Shown in pieces: positions 11,726 to 19,619 of a stretch of 41,341 nucleotides of DNA. Each line of letters begins with the position of its first letter. Position 1 is the first letter of the stretch. Under the pieces are notes generated by a model that had not been told where the DNA came from, ran no database searches, and saw only the letters and a list, made by a program, of their open reading frames with translations. Both the position numbers and the translations under genes were made by a program. This stretch comes from Cellvibrio mixtus subsp. mixtus J3-8 (GTDB taxonomy: Bacteria; Pseudomonadota; Gammaproteobacteria; Pseudomonadales; Cellvibrionaceae). Location: NCBI RefSeq assembly GCF_000766945.1, contig NZ_KN266207.1, forward strand, positions 116,478 through 157,818, in the 5' to 3' direction.

Positions 11726-13111
11726 ATGGATTATTTTCCGGTCTTTCTCGATTTAAAAAAACGTCGCTGCCTGTTGGTTGGTGGTGGCGATGTCGCAACA
11801 CGCAAAGGCCGCTTACTGGCAAAAGCTGGCGCTTCCCTGCGCGTAGTCGCACCGGAAATTTCTACGGAGTTACGTGGGCTTGTTATTGTCTCCAAGGGTG
11901 AAATTTTTGAGCGGGAATATCAAGCAAGTGATTTGCAAGATTGTGTATTGGCAATCGCCGCTACCGATATTGAATCCCTGAATGAAAAAATCTCTGCCGA
12001 CGCACAAACATTACATATACCCGTCAATGTGGTGGATAGCCCTGCACTTTGTACTTACATTACTCCTGCAATTATTGATCGTTCTCCGTTGGTGATTGCT
12101 GTTTCCAGTGGCGGCGAAGCGCCGGTGTTGGCGCGGTTAGTGCGCGCAAAACTGGAAACACTGATTCCTGCAAGCTATGGAAAACTTGCGCAGATCGCCA
12201 GTCAATGGCGCGAGCGCATTAAAACGCGCTTTGACAATGGTGATAGCCGTAGAAAATTCTGGGAAAAAATTCTGCAAGGTCCCGCCGCAGAATTAATGAT
12301 GAATGGACAGGAGGATGCTGCAAACAAGTTTATTGATGATGAGCTTGCCAACGATCAATCGCAACTGACAAAAGGTGAAGTGTATTTAGTCGGCGGCGGC
12401 CCCGGCGATCCTGAATTATTAACACTGCGTGCATTGCGATTAATGCAGCAAGCGGATGTCGTACTTTATGATCGTTTGGTCTCTGATGCGGTGATGGAAT
12501 TGGTGCGACGCGATGCAGAGCGAATTTATGTAGGAAAGCGTCGTAATGAACACGCGATGGAGCAGGAAAATATTAATCAGCTGTTGGTTGATCTCGCAAA
12601 GCAAGGAAAACGTGTGTTGCGTTTGAAAGGTGGAGATCCATTTATTTTCGGGCGCGGTGGTGAAGAAATTGAATTGCTTGCACAAAATGATATTCCGTTT
12701 CAGGTTGTACCGGGAATTACTGCTGCATCGGGTTGTGCAGCTTATGCGGGTATTCCATTGACGCATCGTGATTATGCACAATCAGTTCGTTTTGTTACGG
12801 GGCATCTTAAATCTGATGATACTAATTTATCCTGGCCCGAGCTTGCCAATCCGACACAAACATTAGTGTTTTATATGGGCCTGGTTGGATTGAAAGAAAT
12901 TTGTGAGTCACTTATTGCACATGGTCGTGCAGCAACGACACCGGTAGCATTAATTGAGAAAGGTACAACGCAAGATCAGCGAGTGTTAATTGCGGATTTG
13001 AATACTATTGCCGGCGTGGTGGCCGTAAATGATGTTCATGCACCTACATTGTTTATTGTCGGAGACGTTGTAAAACTGCATGACAGTTTGAAATGGTTTA
13101 AAACGAATTAA
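11726..13111 (+). CDS. cysG: Siroheme synthase CysG (fused dehydrogenase/ferrochelatase and uroporphyrinogen III methyltransferase)
   Basis: 461 residues, close to the 457 of E. coli. It converts uroporphyrinogen III to siroheme, the cofactor of sulfite and nitrite reductases. The N-terminal CysG-B half has the NAD site VGGGDVATR at 18-26, and D104 and S128 fall at exactly the E. coli catalytic numbering. The C-terminal methyltransferase half has [12 protein letters not shown] at 222-233 and [16 protein letters not shown] at 299-314. I chose the ATG at 11726 because [10 protein letters not shown] matches the family's normal start; an in-frame TTG at 11696 would add ten unrelated residues. Its product is needed by the CysI-like reductase at 27059-28723. 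Confidence 0.95.
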   Translation: MDYFPVFLDLKKRRCLLVGGGDVATRKGRLLAKAGASLRVVAPEISTELRGLVIVSKGEIFEREYQASDLQDCVLAIAATDIESLNEKISADAQTLHIPVNVVDSPALCTYITPAIIDRSPLVIAVSSGGEAPVLARLVRAKLETLIPASYGKLAQIASQWRERIKTRFDNGDSRRKFWEKILQGPAAELMMNGQEDAANKFIDDELANDQSQLTKGEVYLVGGGPGDPELLTLRALRLMQQADVVLYDRLVSDAVMELVRRDAERIYVGKRRNEHAMEQENINQLLVDLAKQGKRVLRLKGGDPFIFGRGGEEIELLAQNDIPFQVVPGITAASGCAAYAGIPLTHRDYAQSVRFVTGHLKSDDTNLSWPELANPTQTLVFYMGLVGLKEICESLIAHGRAATTPVALIEKGTTQDQRVLIADLNTIAGVVAVNDVHAPTLFIVGDVVKLHDSLKWFKTN

Positions 13112-13112
13112 T

Positions 13113-13142
13113 GCATATGTGCCTGTTAACAGGCACATATGC
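13113..13142. terminator. Perfect 13-bp hairpin between convergent cysG and terC
   Basis: GCATATGTGCCTG (13113-13125), loop TTAA, then the exact reverse complement at 13130-13142. It lies between the ends of two convergent genes, so a bidirectional terminator is the simplest reading. Neither strand has a strong T-run directly after the stem, so it may instead act with Rho or protect the mRNA 3' ends. Confidence 0.6.
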
Positions 13143-13150
13143 GCTTTCAC

Positions 13151-14200
13151 TTAGGTATTTTCTTGCGGTTTGGTTTTGAACCAGGAAATTAAAATCGAAC
13201 CACCGATCAACAAAGCAACTACCGATAATGAAATTCCCACTGGAATTTTATAGATATCAATCAACAACATCTTGATGCCAATAAATACCAACACAAGCGC
13301 CAGACCATATTTAATATAAGTAAATCGGTCTGCCATATCAGCTAACAAGAAATACATTGCCCGCAAACCAAGAATGGCGAATATATTTGAAGTCAGGACG
13401 ATAAATGGATCAGATGTGATCGCAAAAATAGCGGGGATTGAATCTACCGCAAAAATCACGTCAGATATTTCCACCATAATTAGCGCAAGAAATAGGGGAG
13501 TCATTAACTTCACCCCGTTTTCGACCACGAAGAATTTTTCGCCGTGTAACTGATTGCTGATGGCAAAATGCTTTTTGAACCAGTTGAGTAATGGGTTATT
13601 TTCCAGGTTAATTTCTTTGTCAGCCATCCACCACATTTTAATTCCCGTCACCAATAGAAACAGGCCGAACACATATAACAACCAGTGGAAGTGGGCAATT
13701 AACCACACGCCGGCAAAAATCATAATGGTGCGTAAAATAATTGCACCGAGCACACCGTAGGTCAGCACGCGCTTTTGCAATTCAAATGGAATGGCAAAGA
13801 AATTGAATAGCATCAGCCACACAAACACGTTATCTACCGCGAGCGATTTTTCAATTAAATAACCTGTCAGGTATTCCATGGTTTTGGTGTTAGCTAACTC
13901 GCGGGTGAAATACGTATCCAGGTACCACCAGAGGCCCGCACCAAAACTCAATGCCAACGTAACCCATACCACGGACCAACTGGCCGCTTCTTTCAGTGAT
14001 ACGCGATGTTCCTTGCCGCCCCCGACAAATACCAGGTCAATTGCTAATACGATCAGGACAATGCAGAAGAATATTAACCACATCCCCCAGGTTCCGATGG
14101 AGGTTATGTCAGTGGATTGAGCAGCAGTTGCCAGTGTAGTTTCCGCCACTGCAAGCGCCGGGCTTAAGCCAGCGAAGAGTGCAAGTAAAGATTTGATCAT
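13151..14200 (-). CDS. TerC/Alx family membrane protein (probable manganese exporter)
   Basis: 349 residues with about nine membrane segments. Family hallmarks are [13 protein letters not shown] and [15 protein letters not shown], whose acidic residues within the membrane are the likely metal ligands. Alx/TerC proteins handle manganese and act at the inner membrane. The start is set to the ATG at 14200 because GGAG lies about seven bases upstream; the reading frame stays open to 14347, but that extra part is leader RNA. The N-terminus looks like a signal peptide followed by a short polar stretch before the first core helix. Expression is very probably controlled by the yybP-ykoY-type leader upstream. 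The name terC or alx cannot be settled from sequence alone. Confidence 0.92.
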   Translation of the reverse strand: MIKSLLALFAGLSPALAVAETTLATAAQSTDITSIGTWGMWLIFFCIVLIVLAIDLVFVGGGKEHRVSLKEAASWSVVWVTLALSFGAGLWWYLDTYFTRELANTKTMEYLTGYLIEKSLAVDNVFVWLMLFNFFAIPFELQKRVLTYGVLGAIILRTIMIFAGVWLIAHFHWLLYVFGLFLLVTGIKMWWMADKEINLENNPLLNWFKKHFAISNQLHGEKFFVVENGVKLMTPLFLALIMVEISDVIFAVDSIPAIFAITSDPFIVLTSNIFAILGLRAMYFLLADMADRFTYIKYGLALVLVFIGIKMLLIDIYKIPVGISLSVVALLIGGSILISWFKTKPQENT

Positions 14201-14269
14201 GAATAGCTCCGTCGTTAATAGATTACTCAACGCAATGACGGGCAAAGGAAATAAAAAGGGAAATAAGGA

Positions 14270-14427
14270 AGCCTTTGTCATTGCGACAAAGGTCTCGTTC
14301 ACAAGGTACTTACTATCAAACCTCGAGCCATCAAGCCTTCGAGTCATCTAGATATTGCCTTGCCCGCGCGACCGGAGCTAAATAACTCGTATTGACGACC
14401 TGCGCGGCGGGAACTACTCCCCTTCGT
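14270..14427 (-). promoter_or_regulatory. yybP-ykoY-type manganese riboswitch in the terC leader
   Basis: On the minus strand the transcript begins with the conserved GGGGAGTAG (14422-14414), followed by GTCGTCA (14399-14393), both signatures of the yybP-ykoY aptamer, which binds Mn2+ and often precedes alx/terC genes. A hairpin with an 8-bp stem (CCTTTGTC / GACAAAGG, plus-strand 14272-14279 and 14285-14292) closes the 3' part. The same bases can instead pair with a downstream segment at 14231-14248, giving a plausible switch before the terC ribosome binding site. Identification rests on motifs and gene context. Confidence 0.85.
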
Positions 14428-14433
14428 TCGCCT

Positions 14434-14461
14434 AGTATAAAAGCTAAGGCTAAAGGGTCAA
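14434..14461 (-). promoter_or_regulatory. Sigma70-like promoter for the terC leader
   Basis: On the minus strand a TTGACC -35 (plus 14456-14461) and a TATACT -10 (plus 14434-14439) are separated by 16 bases. The predicted start near 14427 places the riboswitch at the very 5' end of the transcript. Confidence 0.8.
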
Positions 14462-14625
14462 GGTTTTTGAATGACATTTACAGGCTGGCAAGGTGACGTA
14501 AGGATAAAACCATTGTCCAAAATGTGATCAATGTGCCAAATTTCTATAACTACATGAATTAGGCTTCAAGAAAATGCGAATAAAGCCGACAAATTGACTA
14601 TGAATTGTGAATATCAGGTGCAGTT

Positions 14626-14892
14626 ATGGTTTATTTAGGTCCAATTACTCCCAGGCCGCAGCCGGTAAAAAACCCGGCAAGACCGACCAGTATTACCCCG
14701 GTGCGTGCCTATGCCAGCGATCAACATGGCATTGATGTCGATGCTGCTCCGGCGATCGGTGTTGGGCCTCCCGGTGGTGTTGAGCGGCGTAAACAGGATC
14801 GTCGCAGTAAGTCGGGAGAGCATTTAGTGGAAACCCGGGCCGGTAAAGATCGCCGCAAATCGCCCAAACCCAGCATTAATATTTCTATCTAG
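14626..14892 (+). CDS. Small DRR-motif protein of unknown function
   Basis: 88 residues. I do not assign a function. The N-terminal half is rich in Pro, Ala and Val and looks unstructured. The C-terminal half has two basic clusters, ERRKQDRR at 53-60 and TRAGKDRRK at 70-78, joined by an ETR-containing linker. Similar short proteins with repeated RR-x-x-DRR clusters occur in gammaproteobacteria, from memory and without a search. No signal peptide or membrane segment is visible. AGGTG lies about five bases before the ATG. Its last eight bases overlap the end of the convergent molybdoenzyme gene. The basic clusters could bind nucleic acid or membranes, but that is a guess. Confidence 0.7.
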   Translation: MVYLGPITPRPQPVKNPARPTSITPVRAYASDQHGIDVDAAPAIGVGPPGGVERRKQDRRSKSGEHLVETRAGKDRRKSPKPSINISI

Positions 14893-17143
14893 ATTTAAGT
14901 ATTTTTACGGGCACAGACTTGAACGCGGGTGTTTTACTGCGTGGGTCATGTGTAGTCGCAATCAATACATTCGCCTCCGGATAATAGGCCATCAAATTTC
15001 CTCGCGGTAAATCAAAGCCAACCGCTTTCACCGCAGGCATAGTCCCATGCATGGATGCAATGTCTATGAGTGTTCCCGATTCAATTCCCAGCTCTTTCAT
15101 ATCCTCATTATTCATTAATACAGACCAGCGTGAGTCCGTACCTCTGTAAGAATCACTTTCTTCGTAAATGATTGAATTAAATTGCCCCTCGCTACGGATA
15201 CTGGCGAGCATAAATGGAAATTCGGTGTTTTCAATGATGGTGCGAAGTGAATGGGTTTTAAATTGGGCTTTTTGATTTTTGGTGTGGAATACCGCTTTAT
15301 CAAGAAGACGGTTTTTAATGGTAAATTCCTGTTTGGTTTCTTCAATATCTTTTAGATTTTCCAATCCCGGAATTGTTTTTGCGATAGCAGCGCGAATTGA
15401 ATTATGTTTTTTAAATTGCTGGAAATGATACGCCGCGGCAGGTAATAACCGGATACCTAATTCACATAAAATTTCCACTTCCGGTTTTACATTGTGTAAT
15501 CGATCTATGCCGCCATCACTCAAGCGTACATAGTTAAACATCGATTCCTGCGTTGTTGGTTGCCATTCTTCATCTCGCGCAGTGACTGGCAAAATCAACG
15601 CTTCACTATTTTCTACACCATTGATGTGGCCGGCGTTGAGTGTCGTTGTTAAGTAAACTTTGAATGGAATTTTATCCAGCGCTGTACGTGCCCAATCAGT
15701 ATTGGGAGTTGCGGAAAACAAATTGCCGCCCATGATTAATGCAGCATTTATTTTTCCATTGAAAGCTGCGTGCAAGCAGGCGAGTGTATCCATACCAGGC
15801 GTGCGTGGTAACCGGATATTCAGCTGCTGTTCCAGCTTTTCCAATACATCTTCTGCCAACACCGGTTTAACGCCGACAGTGCCAATACCTTGCACGTTGC
15901 TGTGGCCGCGCAAGGGCAATAATCCGGCTGCTGGTTTACCAATCATCCCGCGCAGTAATGCAAGGTTCGCAATAGCTTCTACATTTTCAACGCCGTTCAG
16001 GTGATGGGTAATCCCCATTCCCCAGGCAAAAATAGCCCGTTCGGATTTCGCATATGCATTGGCGAGTTGCATAATTTTTTCTTGCGCTACGCCACAATGA
16101 TTGACGATTGTTTGCCAATCAGTATTTTCCAATTCCTGTTTAAATACATAGAAATCGTCGGTGTGTTGCGCAATAAAGCCGGAATCGATTTGCTGGTTTT
16201 CAATTAATGCTTTGGCGATACCGTTTAATAATGCCAGGTCGCTACCAATTTTGGGTTGCACATATTCCGATGCAATCCAGGTGCCGCCACTTAACATGGA
16301 TTTTGCGCTTTTTGGAACGGCGAAACGTACCAACCCGGGTTCTTTCGCTGGGTTAATAACGATGACTTGCCCGCCTCGTTCACGACAATTCTTTAATTGA
16401 TGCACAAAGCGTGGATGATTGGATGCCGGGTTTGCTCCGATCACAAAAATGCAATCGCAATTGCCTACGTCCTCCAGCGATACGGTGGCAGTACCGGTGC
16501 CTATCACATTGTATAAACCAACGCCGGTTGCTTGGTGGCAATAATAGGAGCAGTTATTGACATTGTTGGTACCGTAAAGTCGTGCGAGCAATTGCAGTAC
16601 AAATCCTGCTTCATTGGATGAGCGGCCGGATGAATAAAAAAAACTGTGGTCAGGGCTGGTTCCGGAAAATGCTCCAGCCATTTTGTCGAGTGCAAATGCC
16701 CAGGTGACGGGGGTGTATTTATCGGTGTCGGCACTTTTGAATAACGGCGTATTGAGTCGACCCAAATGCTCCAGCTCATATGCGCTCAGTTGTTTGAAAT
16801 CTTCCAGTGTGTGCGCGAATAAATCCTCCGGAATAGGCAGTTGGATATCAGTTGATTGTGCCTGGATACTTTTATTGCAAACTGAAGGGAATTCATCTTT
16901 TTCGTTAGTCATTCCCCCGCGTTGCCCGCCCATCCCCAAGCCGCAAGCCTTGCACGTATTTTTACTATTTAATGCTTTAGCGGAATTCAACAGGCCGATG
17001 CGGGCAACTGTCTTGAGTGTATAAAGTACTTTTTTGGGGCCACCGCCGACTATGGTGATGGCTTCGGTGGTAGAGGTATCTTTGGTTGACATAATTTCAT
17101 CGCATGCCGGAATATTTTTTGGAGGGTAGGTGGGAATGTTCAT
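14885..17143 (-). CDS. FdhF/YdeP-family molybdopterin oxidoreductase
   Basis: Up to 752 residues. It belongs to the molybdopterin-dependent family that includes formate dehydrogenase H and E. coli YdeP; the substrate is unknown. Near the N-terminus C64-x2-C67 is followed by GLGMGGQRGGMTNE and C89, and a second cluster C198-x3-C202-H203 precedes GVGL. The central region has molybdopterin-binding stretches such as FVIGANPASNHPR and LPLRGHSNVQG, and the C-terminal barrel domain ends in DPRSKTPAFKSVPVKI. There is no selenocysteine-type in-frame stop. The start is uncertain: the ATG at 17143 gives the full length, while the ATG at 17092 gives a product beginning MSTKDTS; neither has a clear ribosome binding site. 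No fdhD or Mo-cofactor gene is adjacent. Confidence 0.87.
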   Translation of the reverse strand: MNIPTYPPKNIPACDEIMSTKDTSTTEAITIVGGGPKKVLYTLKTVARIGLLNSAKALNSKNTCKACGLGMGGQRGGMTNEKDEFPSVCNKSIQAQSTDIQLPIPEDLFAHTLEDFKQLSAYELEHLGRLNTPLFKSADTDKYTPVTWAFALDKMAGAFSGTSPDHSFFYSSGRSSNEAGFVLQLLARLYGTNNVNNCSYYCHQATGVGLYNVIGTGTATVSLEDVGNCDCIFVIGANPASNHPRFVHQLKNCRERGGQVIVINPAKEPGLVRFAVPKSAKSMLSGGTWIASEYVQPKIGSDLALLNGIAKALIENQQIDSGFIAQHTDDFYVFKQELENTDWQTIVNHCGVAQEKIMQLANAYAKSERAIFAWGMGITHHLNGVENVEAIANLALLRGMIGKPAAGLLPLRGHSNVQGIGTVGVKPVLAEDVLEKLEQQLNIRLPRTPGMDTLACLHAAFNGKINAALIMGGNLFSATPNTDWARTALDKIPFKVYLTTTLNAGHINGVENSEALILPVTARDEEWQPTTQESMFNYVRLSDGGIDRLHNVKPEVEILCELGIRLLPAAAYHFQQFKKHNSIRAAIAKTIPGLENLKDIEETKQEFTIKNRLLDKAVFHTKNQKAQFKTHSLRTIIENTEFPFMLASIRSEGQFNSIIYEESDSYRGTDSRWSVLMNNEDMKELGIESGTLIDIASMHGTMPAVKAVGFDLPRGNLMAYYPEANVLIATTHDPRSKTPAFKSVPVKILKSR

Positions 17144-17172
17144 GATTGCAATACGTCAAATGGCGGCAATTT

Positions 17173-17210
17173 TTATCAGATTAGGCCGGATTTGCTGAAT
17201 CGCCTGATAA
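17173..17210. repeat. Inverted repeat between molybdoenzyme and lipoprotein genes
   Basis: TTATCAG (17173-17179) and CTGATAA (17204-17210) are exact reverse complements, 24 bases apart, in the divergent intergenic region. They could be a regulator site or a hairpin; no function is assigned. Confidence 0.35.
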
Positions 17211-17325
17211 CACTGGTGTTTTTATAGGCACCACCTACAAATGTTTACATTCATTTTCCCGTTGAGTGAATAAGCTGCGGCGCCGCAAAAATTTATTGGT
17301 TTTTTTAATTAATGAGGTTGTTGGA

Positions 17326-17928
17326 ATGTATTTTAGATGGCTCGTTGGTATTGTTTTTGTATTGTTGCTGGGGGGATGTAAAGACGTGTTGAACAAGCCA
17401 TTGGAAGGGCAGGAGGATGATTTATCACGTTATGTGTTTGTAGGAAATTGGGTGGCGGAAGATAAAAATATTCGGCTTGAGTTGAAAAAAACTGATAAAT
17501 CCGGCTGGTATCAGTTTACTGTACAAGAGCCCGAACGTTTGGTTGAAGGAAAGGTAAAGGTTGCAGGGTTCAAACGTAAACTTGCGGTGAGTGTAGAAAT
17601 GGCCAGCCTCCGGGTTAACGGTGAGCCATTGGTGCGTGATGATAAGCAAGCGTATTTTCTGGTTGGCGTTTACTACGATGATGATGAATTACGTATTGCG
17701 CCGGCTGATATGGGAAAGTTTGAGCGCAATTTCTCCGATTACTTTTTTGCTGTTCCTATTGAAACCGCCGCCTTCTGTATTAGAGGTAATGAGAATTGCA
17801 AGAAAACGTTTACCTCCGGCAATCTTCTGGTCTCTAAAAATCGCCGCAAATTTAACGAGGACTTTGTTAAGCATTTCAGGACGGTTTTTCCTCGTAGTGA
17901 GTCCATTGTTTTCATTCCTGCCTCGTAA
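17326..17928 (+). CDS. Predicted lipoprotein of unknown function
   Basis: 200 residues from the ATG at 17326. I do not recognise the family. The N-terminus is a lipoprotein signal peptide with a lipobox LGGC ending at Cys18, followed by KDV, so it should be lipidated and reach the outer membrane by the usual Asp+2 rule. The rest is soluble, with alternating hydrophobic and charged residues typical of beta structure, and a cysteine pair near the end (CIRGNENC) that could form a disulfide. The ATG is chosen over an upstream GTG (17266) because it has GAGG about nine bases before it and starts directly with the signal peptide. It is divergent from the molybdoenzyme and stands alone. Confidence 0.75.
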   Translation: MYFRWLVGIVFVLLLGGCKDVLNKPLEGQEDDLSRYVFVGNWVAEDKNIRLELKKTDKSGWYQFTVQEPERLVEGKVKVAGFKRKLAVSVEMASLRVNGEPLVRDDKQAYFLVGVYYDDDELRIAPADMGKFERNFSDYFFAVPIETAAFCIRGNENCKKTFTSGNLLVSKNRRKFNEDFVKHFRTVFPRSESIVFIPAS

Positions 17929-18150
17929 TGGCCATTCGGTGTAGCAAATCGGGTTATCGAAATATTTGTTAGGGCTAACATTGATGTCGGTACCCGAGAA
18001 ATTTCCAGTTGTCATCAAAATATGTTTGACAGCGCTGTCATGAGGTTTTAAAGTAATCACAGTTGATTGAATATCGGTCTTAAAAAACTTCATTAAGTCC
18101 AGTTTTAAATCGTTAAATGGTCTCTCACCGTCGATGTCTGGTTGATGCAT
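17689..18150 (-). other. Ambiguous minus-strand ORF (153 codons) overlapping the lipoprotein 3' end
   Basis: This frame starts with ATG at 18150, with AGGGAG about seven bases upstream, and stays open for 153 codons. The first about 74 codons, outside the lipoprotein gene, read like a plausible soluble protein without many rare codons. The remaining 240 bases run antisense through the lipoprotein gene, where the lipoprotein frame looks like the genuine one. The same DNA on the plus strand carries a promoter, hairpin and terminator. It could be a small real gene, a decayed fragment, or chance. I recognise no family. Confidence 0.25.
18026..18054 (+). promoter_or_regulatory. Promoter with 14-bp palindrome over the -35 box
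   Basis: A consensus TTGACA -35 (18026-18031) and TAAAGT -10 (18049-18054) are 17 bases apart. The perfect palindrome TGACAGCGCTGTCA (18027-18040), with a central CG as in LacI-family operators, overlaps the -35. The predicted start near 18061 leads to the terminator at 18166-18193. Confidence 0.5.
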
Positions 18151-18193
18151 CGACGTCTCCCTCTTGCCCTCTGAGTTTCAGAGGGCTTTTTTT
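18061..18193 (+). ncRNA. Candidate small RNA between the lipoprotein gene and serC
   Basis: From the predicted start to the terminator is about 133 bases, with no convincing plus-strand reading frame. The 3' half has a hairpin, CGTCGATG (18129-18136) with CATCGACG (18148-18155), then an unpaired TCTCCCTCTT, then the terminator. That order (hairpin, C-rich single strand that could pair with Shine-Dalgarno sequences, terminator) is typical of regulatory small RNAs. The alternative is that the terminator simply ends the lipoprotein mRNA after a 240-base 3' UTR. Confidence 0.4.
18166..18193 (+). terminator. Strong intrinsic terminator
   Basis: GCCCTCTGA (18166-18174), a three-base loop, TCAGAGGGC (18178-18186), then seven T. 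On the minus strand there is no T-run, so it acts on plus-strand transcripts. Confidence 0.9.
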
Positions 18194-18313
18194 AATTTCC
18201 CGTTTTGATTTGGCTGTTAGCGTAATCACGCCGTGTTTTACTGCACGTGGACAGATGTTTCATTCCCATCATAATTCTTGCGCTCCTGACTAGGTTATTC
18301 AGTGCTTAGCTGG

Positions 18314-18431
18314 CATAATCGACGCCCCGAATTTTCCGGGTTTGCCCTGGGCAGTGTTCAAGGGTGGGCCCTCGTGGCGAGCCAGGCCGTTATGGCTTAA
18401 GGCGCGCTTTCCTGTCAGCTAGAGGATTACC
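18314..18431 (+). promoter_or_regulatory. GC-rich leader of serC
   Basis: A CATAAT -10-like box (18314-18319) with a poor -35 precedes about 105 bases of leader. The leader is richer in G and C than its surroundings and contains several short self-complementary stretches (for example CCCG/CGGG near 18334-18350 and TGCC/GGCA just after). A ribosome binding site AGAGGA precedes the serC ATG. A conserved serC-leader RNA motif is known in alphaproteobacteria; whether this is related cannot be told by eye. Confidence 0.35.
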
Positions 18432-19547
18432 ATGAAGCCAGCCGTAAAACCCCGTAACCCCAATTTCTCATCTGGCCCTTGTAGCAAGCGTCCAGGCTAT
18501 AGCCTTGATCAACTTGATATTTCCACCCTCGGCCGTTCGCATCGTTCAACCATTGGTAAAACAGCACTGCAACGTGCATGTGACGATACTGCCGAGCTAC
18601 TCGGTTTGCCGGAAGGTTATCGTGTAGGTGTGGTTCCCGGTTCTGATACCGGTGCGGTGGAGATGGCGATGTGGTCTTTGCTGGGCGCGCGCGGCGTGGA
18701 TATCCTGCAATGGGAATCGTTCGGTAAAGGCTGGTTGAGCGATGCCACCAAAGAATTGAAATTGACCGTCAATGCCCATGAAGCGGATTACGGTTTACTG
18801 CCGGATTTGTCCAAAGTAAATTTTGATAACGATGTAATTTTCACCTGGAACGGCACCACTTCCGGTGTGAAAGTGCCCAACGGCGACTGGATTCCCGCAG
18901 ACCGTAAAGGCCTGACTATTTGCGATGCAACGTCTGCGGTGTTCGCCATGGACCTGCCATGGGACAAGCTCGACGTAATTACCTATAGCTGGCAAAAAGT
19001 GCTCGGCGGCGAAGGGGCACACGGTATGTTGATCCTGAGTCCGCGTGCGGTTGAGCGTCTGGAAACTTATAAGCCAAGCTGGCCGATGCCAAAATTGTTC
19101 CGCATGACCAGCGGCGGAAAATTGCAGGAAGGTATTTTCAAAGGCGACACTATCAACACGCCATCCATGCTGGCTGTTGCTGATTATCTGGATGCACTGG
19201 ATTGGGTTCGCTCTATCGGTGGTGTAAAAGAAACTATCGCTCGTTCCAATGCCAACCTGGACGTGTTGAAGCGATTTGTTGCTGCCAATGACTGGATCGA
19301 TTTTTTGGCACAGACTCCGGAAACCCTGTCAAATACCAGCGTGTGTTTCACCCTGAAAGCAACGCCGGATCAGGTAAAAGCCTTGATCAAACTGCTGGAT
19401 AAAGAAGGCGTAGCTTATGATATTGGCGCTTACCGCGATGCCCCGCCTGGCTTGCGTTTCTGGGCCGGTGCAACGGTTGGTGCGGAAGATCTTGAAGCTG
19501 TTTTACCTTGGCTGACCTGGGCTTATAACGAAGTCACGGCCGCTTGA
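18432..19547 (+). CDS. serC: Phosphoserine aminotransferase, alphaproteobacterial/Methanosarcina type
   Basis: 371 residues, PLP enzyme that transaminates 3-phosphohydroxypyruvate with glutamate to phosphoserine, the second step of serine synthesis. The PLP lysine is K189 in the segment [11 protein letters not shown]. The N-terminal NPNFSSGPC, the LGRSHRS segment at 33-39 and the [15 protein letters not shown] region are diagnostic of the second SerC subfamily, common in alphaproteobacteria and methanogens, rather than the E. coli-type SerC usually found in gammaproteobacteria. This suggests an acquired gene. AGAGGA lies about six bases before the ATG. serA follows after a terminator. Confidence 0.94.
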   Translation: MKPAVKPRNPNFSSGPCSKRPGYSLDQLDISTLGRSHRSTIGKTALQRACDDTAELLGLPEGYRVGVVPGSDTGAVEMAMWSLLGARGVDILQWESFGKGWLSDATKELKLTVNAHEADYGLLPDLSKVNFDNDVIFTWNGTTSGVKVPNGDWIPADRKGLTICDATSAVFAMDLPWDKLDVITYSWQKVLGGEGAHGMLILSPRAVERLETYKPSWPMPKLFRMTSGGKLQEGIFKGDTINTPSMLAVADYLDALDWVRSIGGVKETIARSNANLDVLKRFVAANDWIDFLAQTPETLSNTSVCFTLKATPDQVKALIKLLDKEGVAYDIGAYRDAPPGLRFWAGATVGAEDLEAVLPWLTWAYNEVTAA

Positions 19548-19568
19548 TATTGATTGATGTAACGACTC

Positions 19569-19594
19569 AGGCCGTGTTTTTACACGGCCTTTTT
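19569..19594 (+). terminator. Intrinsic terminator between serC and serA
   Basis: AGGCCGTGT (19569-19577), loop TTTT, ACACGGCCT (19582-19590), then further T. It lies 22 bases after the serC stop and just before serA, so serA needs read-through or its own promoter. Confidence 0.9.
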
Positions 19595-19619
19595 GTTAGC
19601 AGATTTGAGGAAGAAGCTC

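Noticed and set aside
11683-11901. 72-codon frame starting with ATG just before cysG
   Set aside because: Overlaps cysG in another frame, without a ribosome binding site; translation is a shadow.
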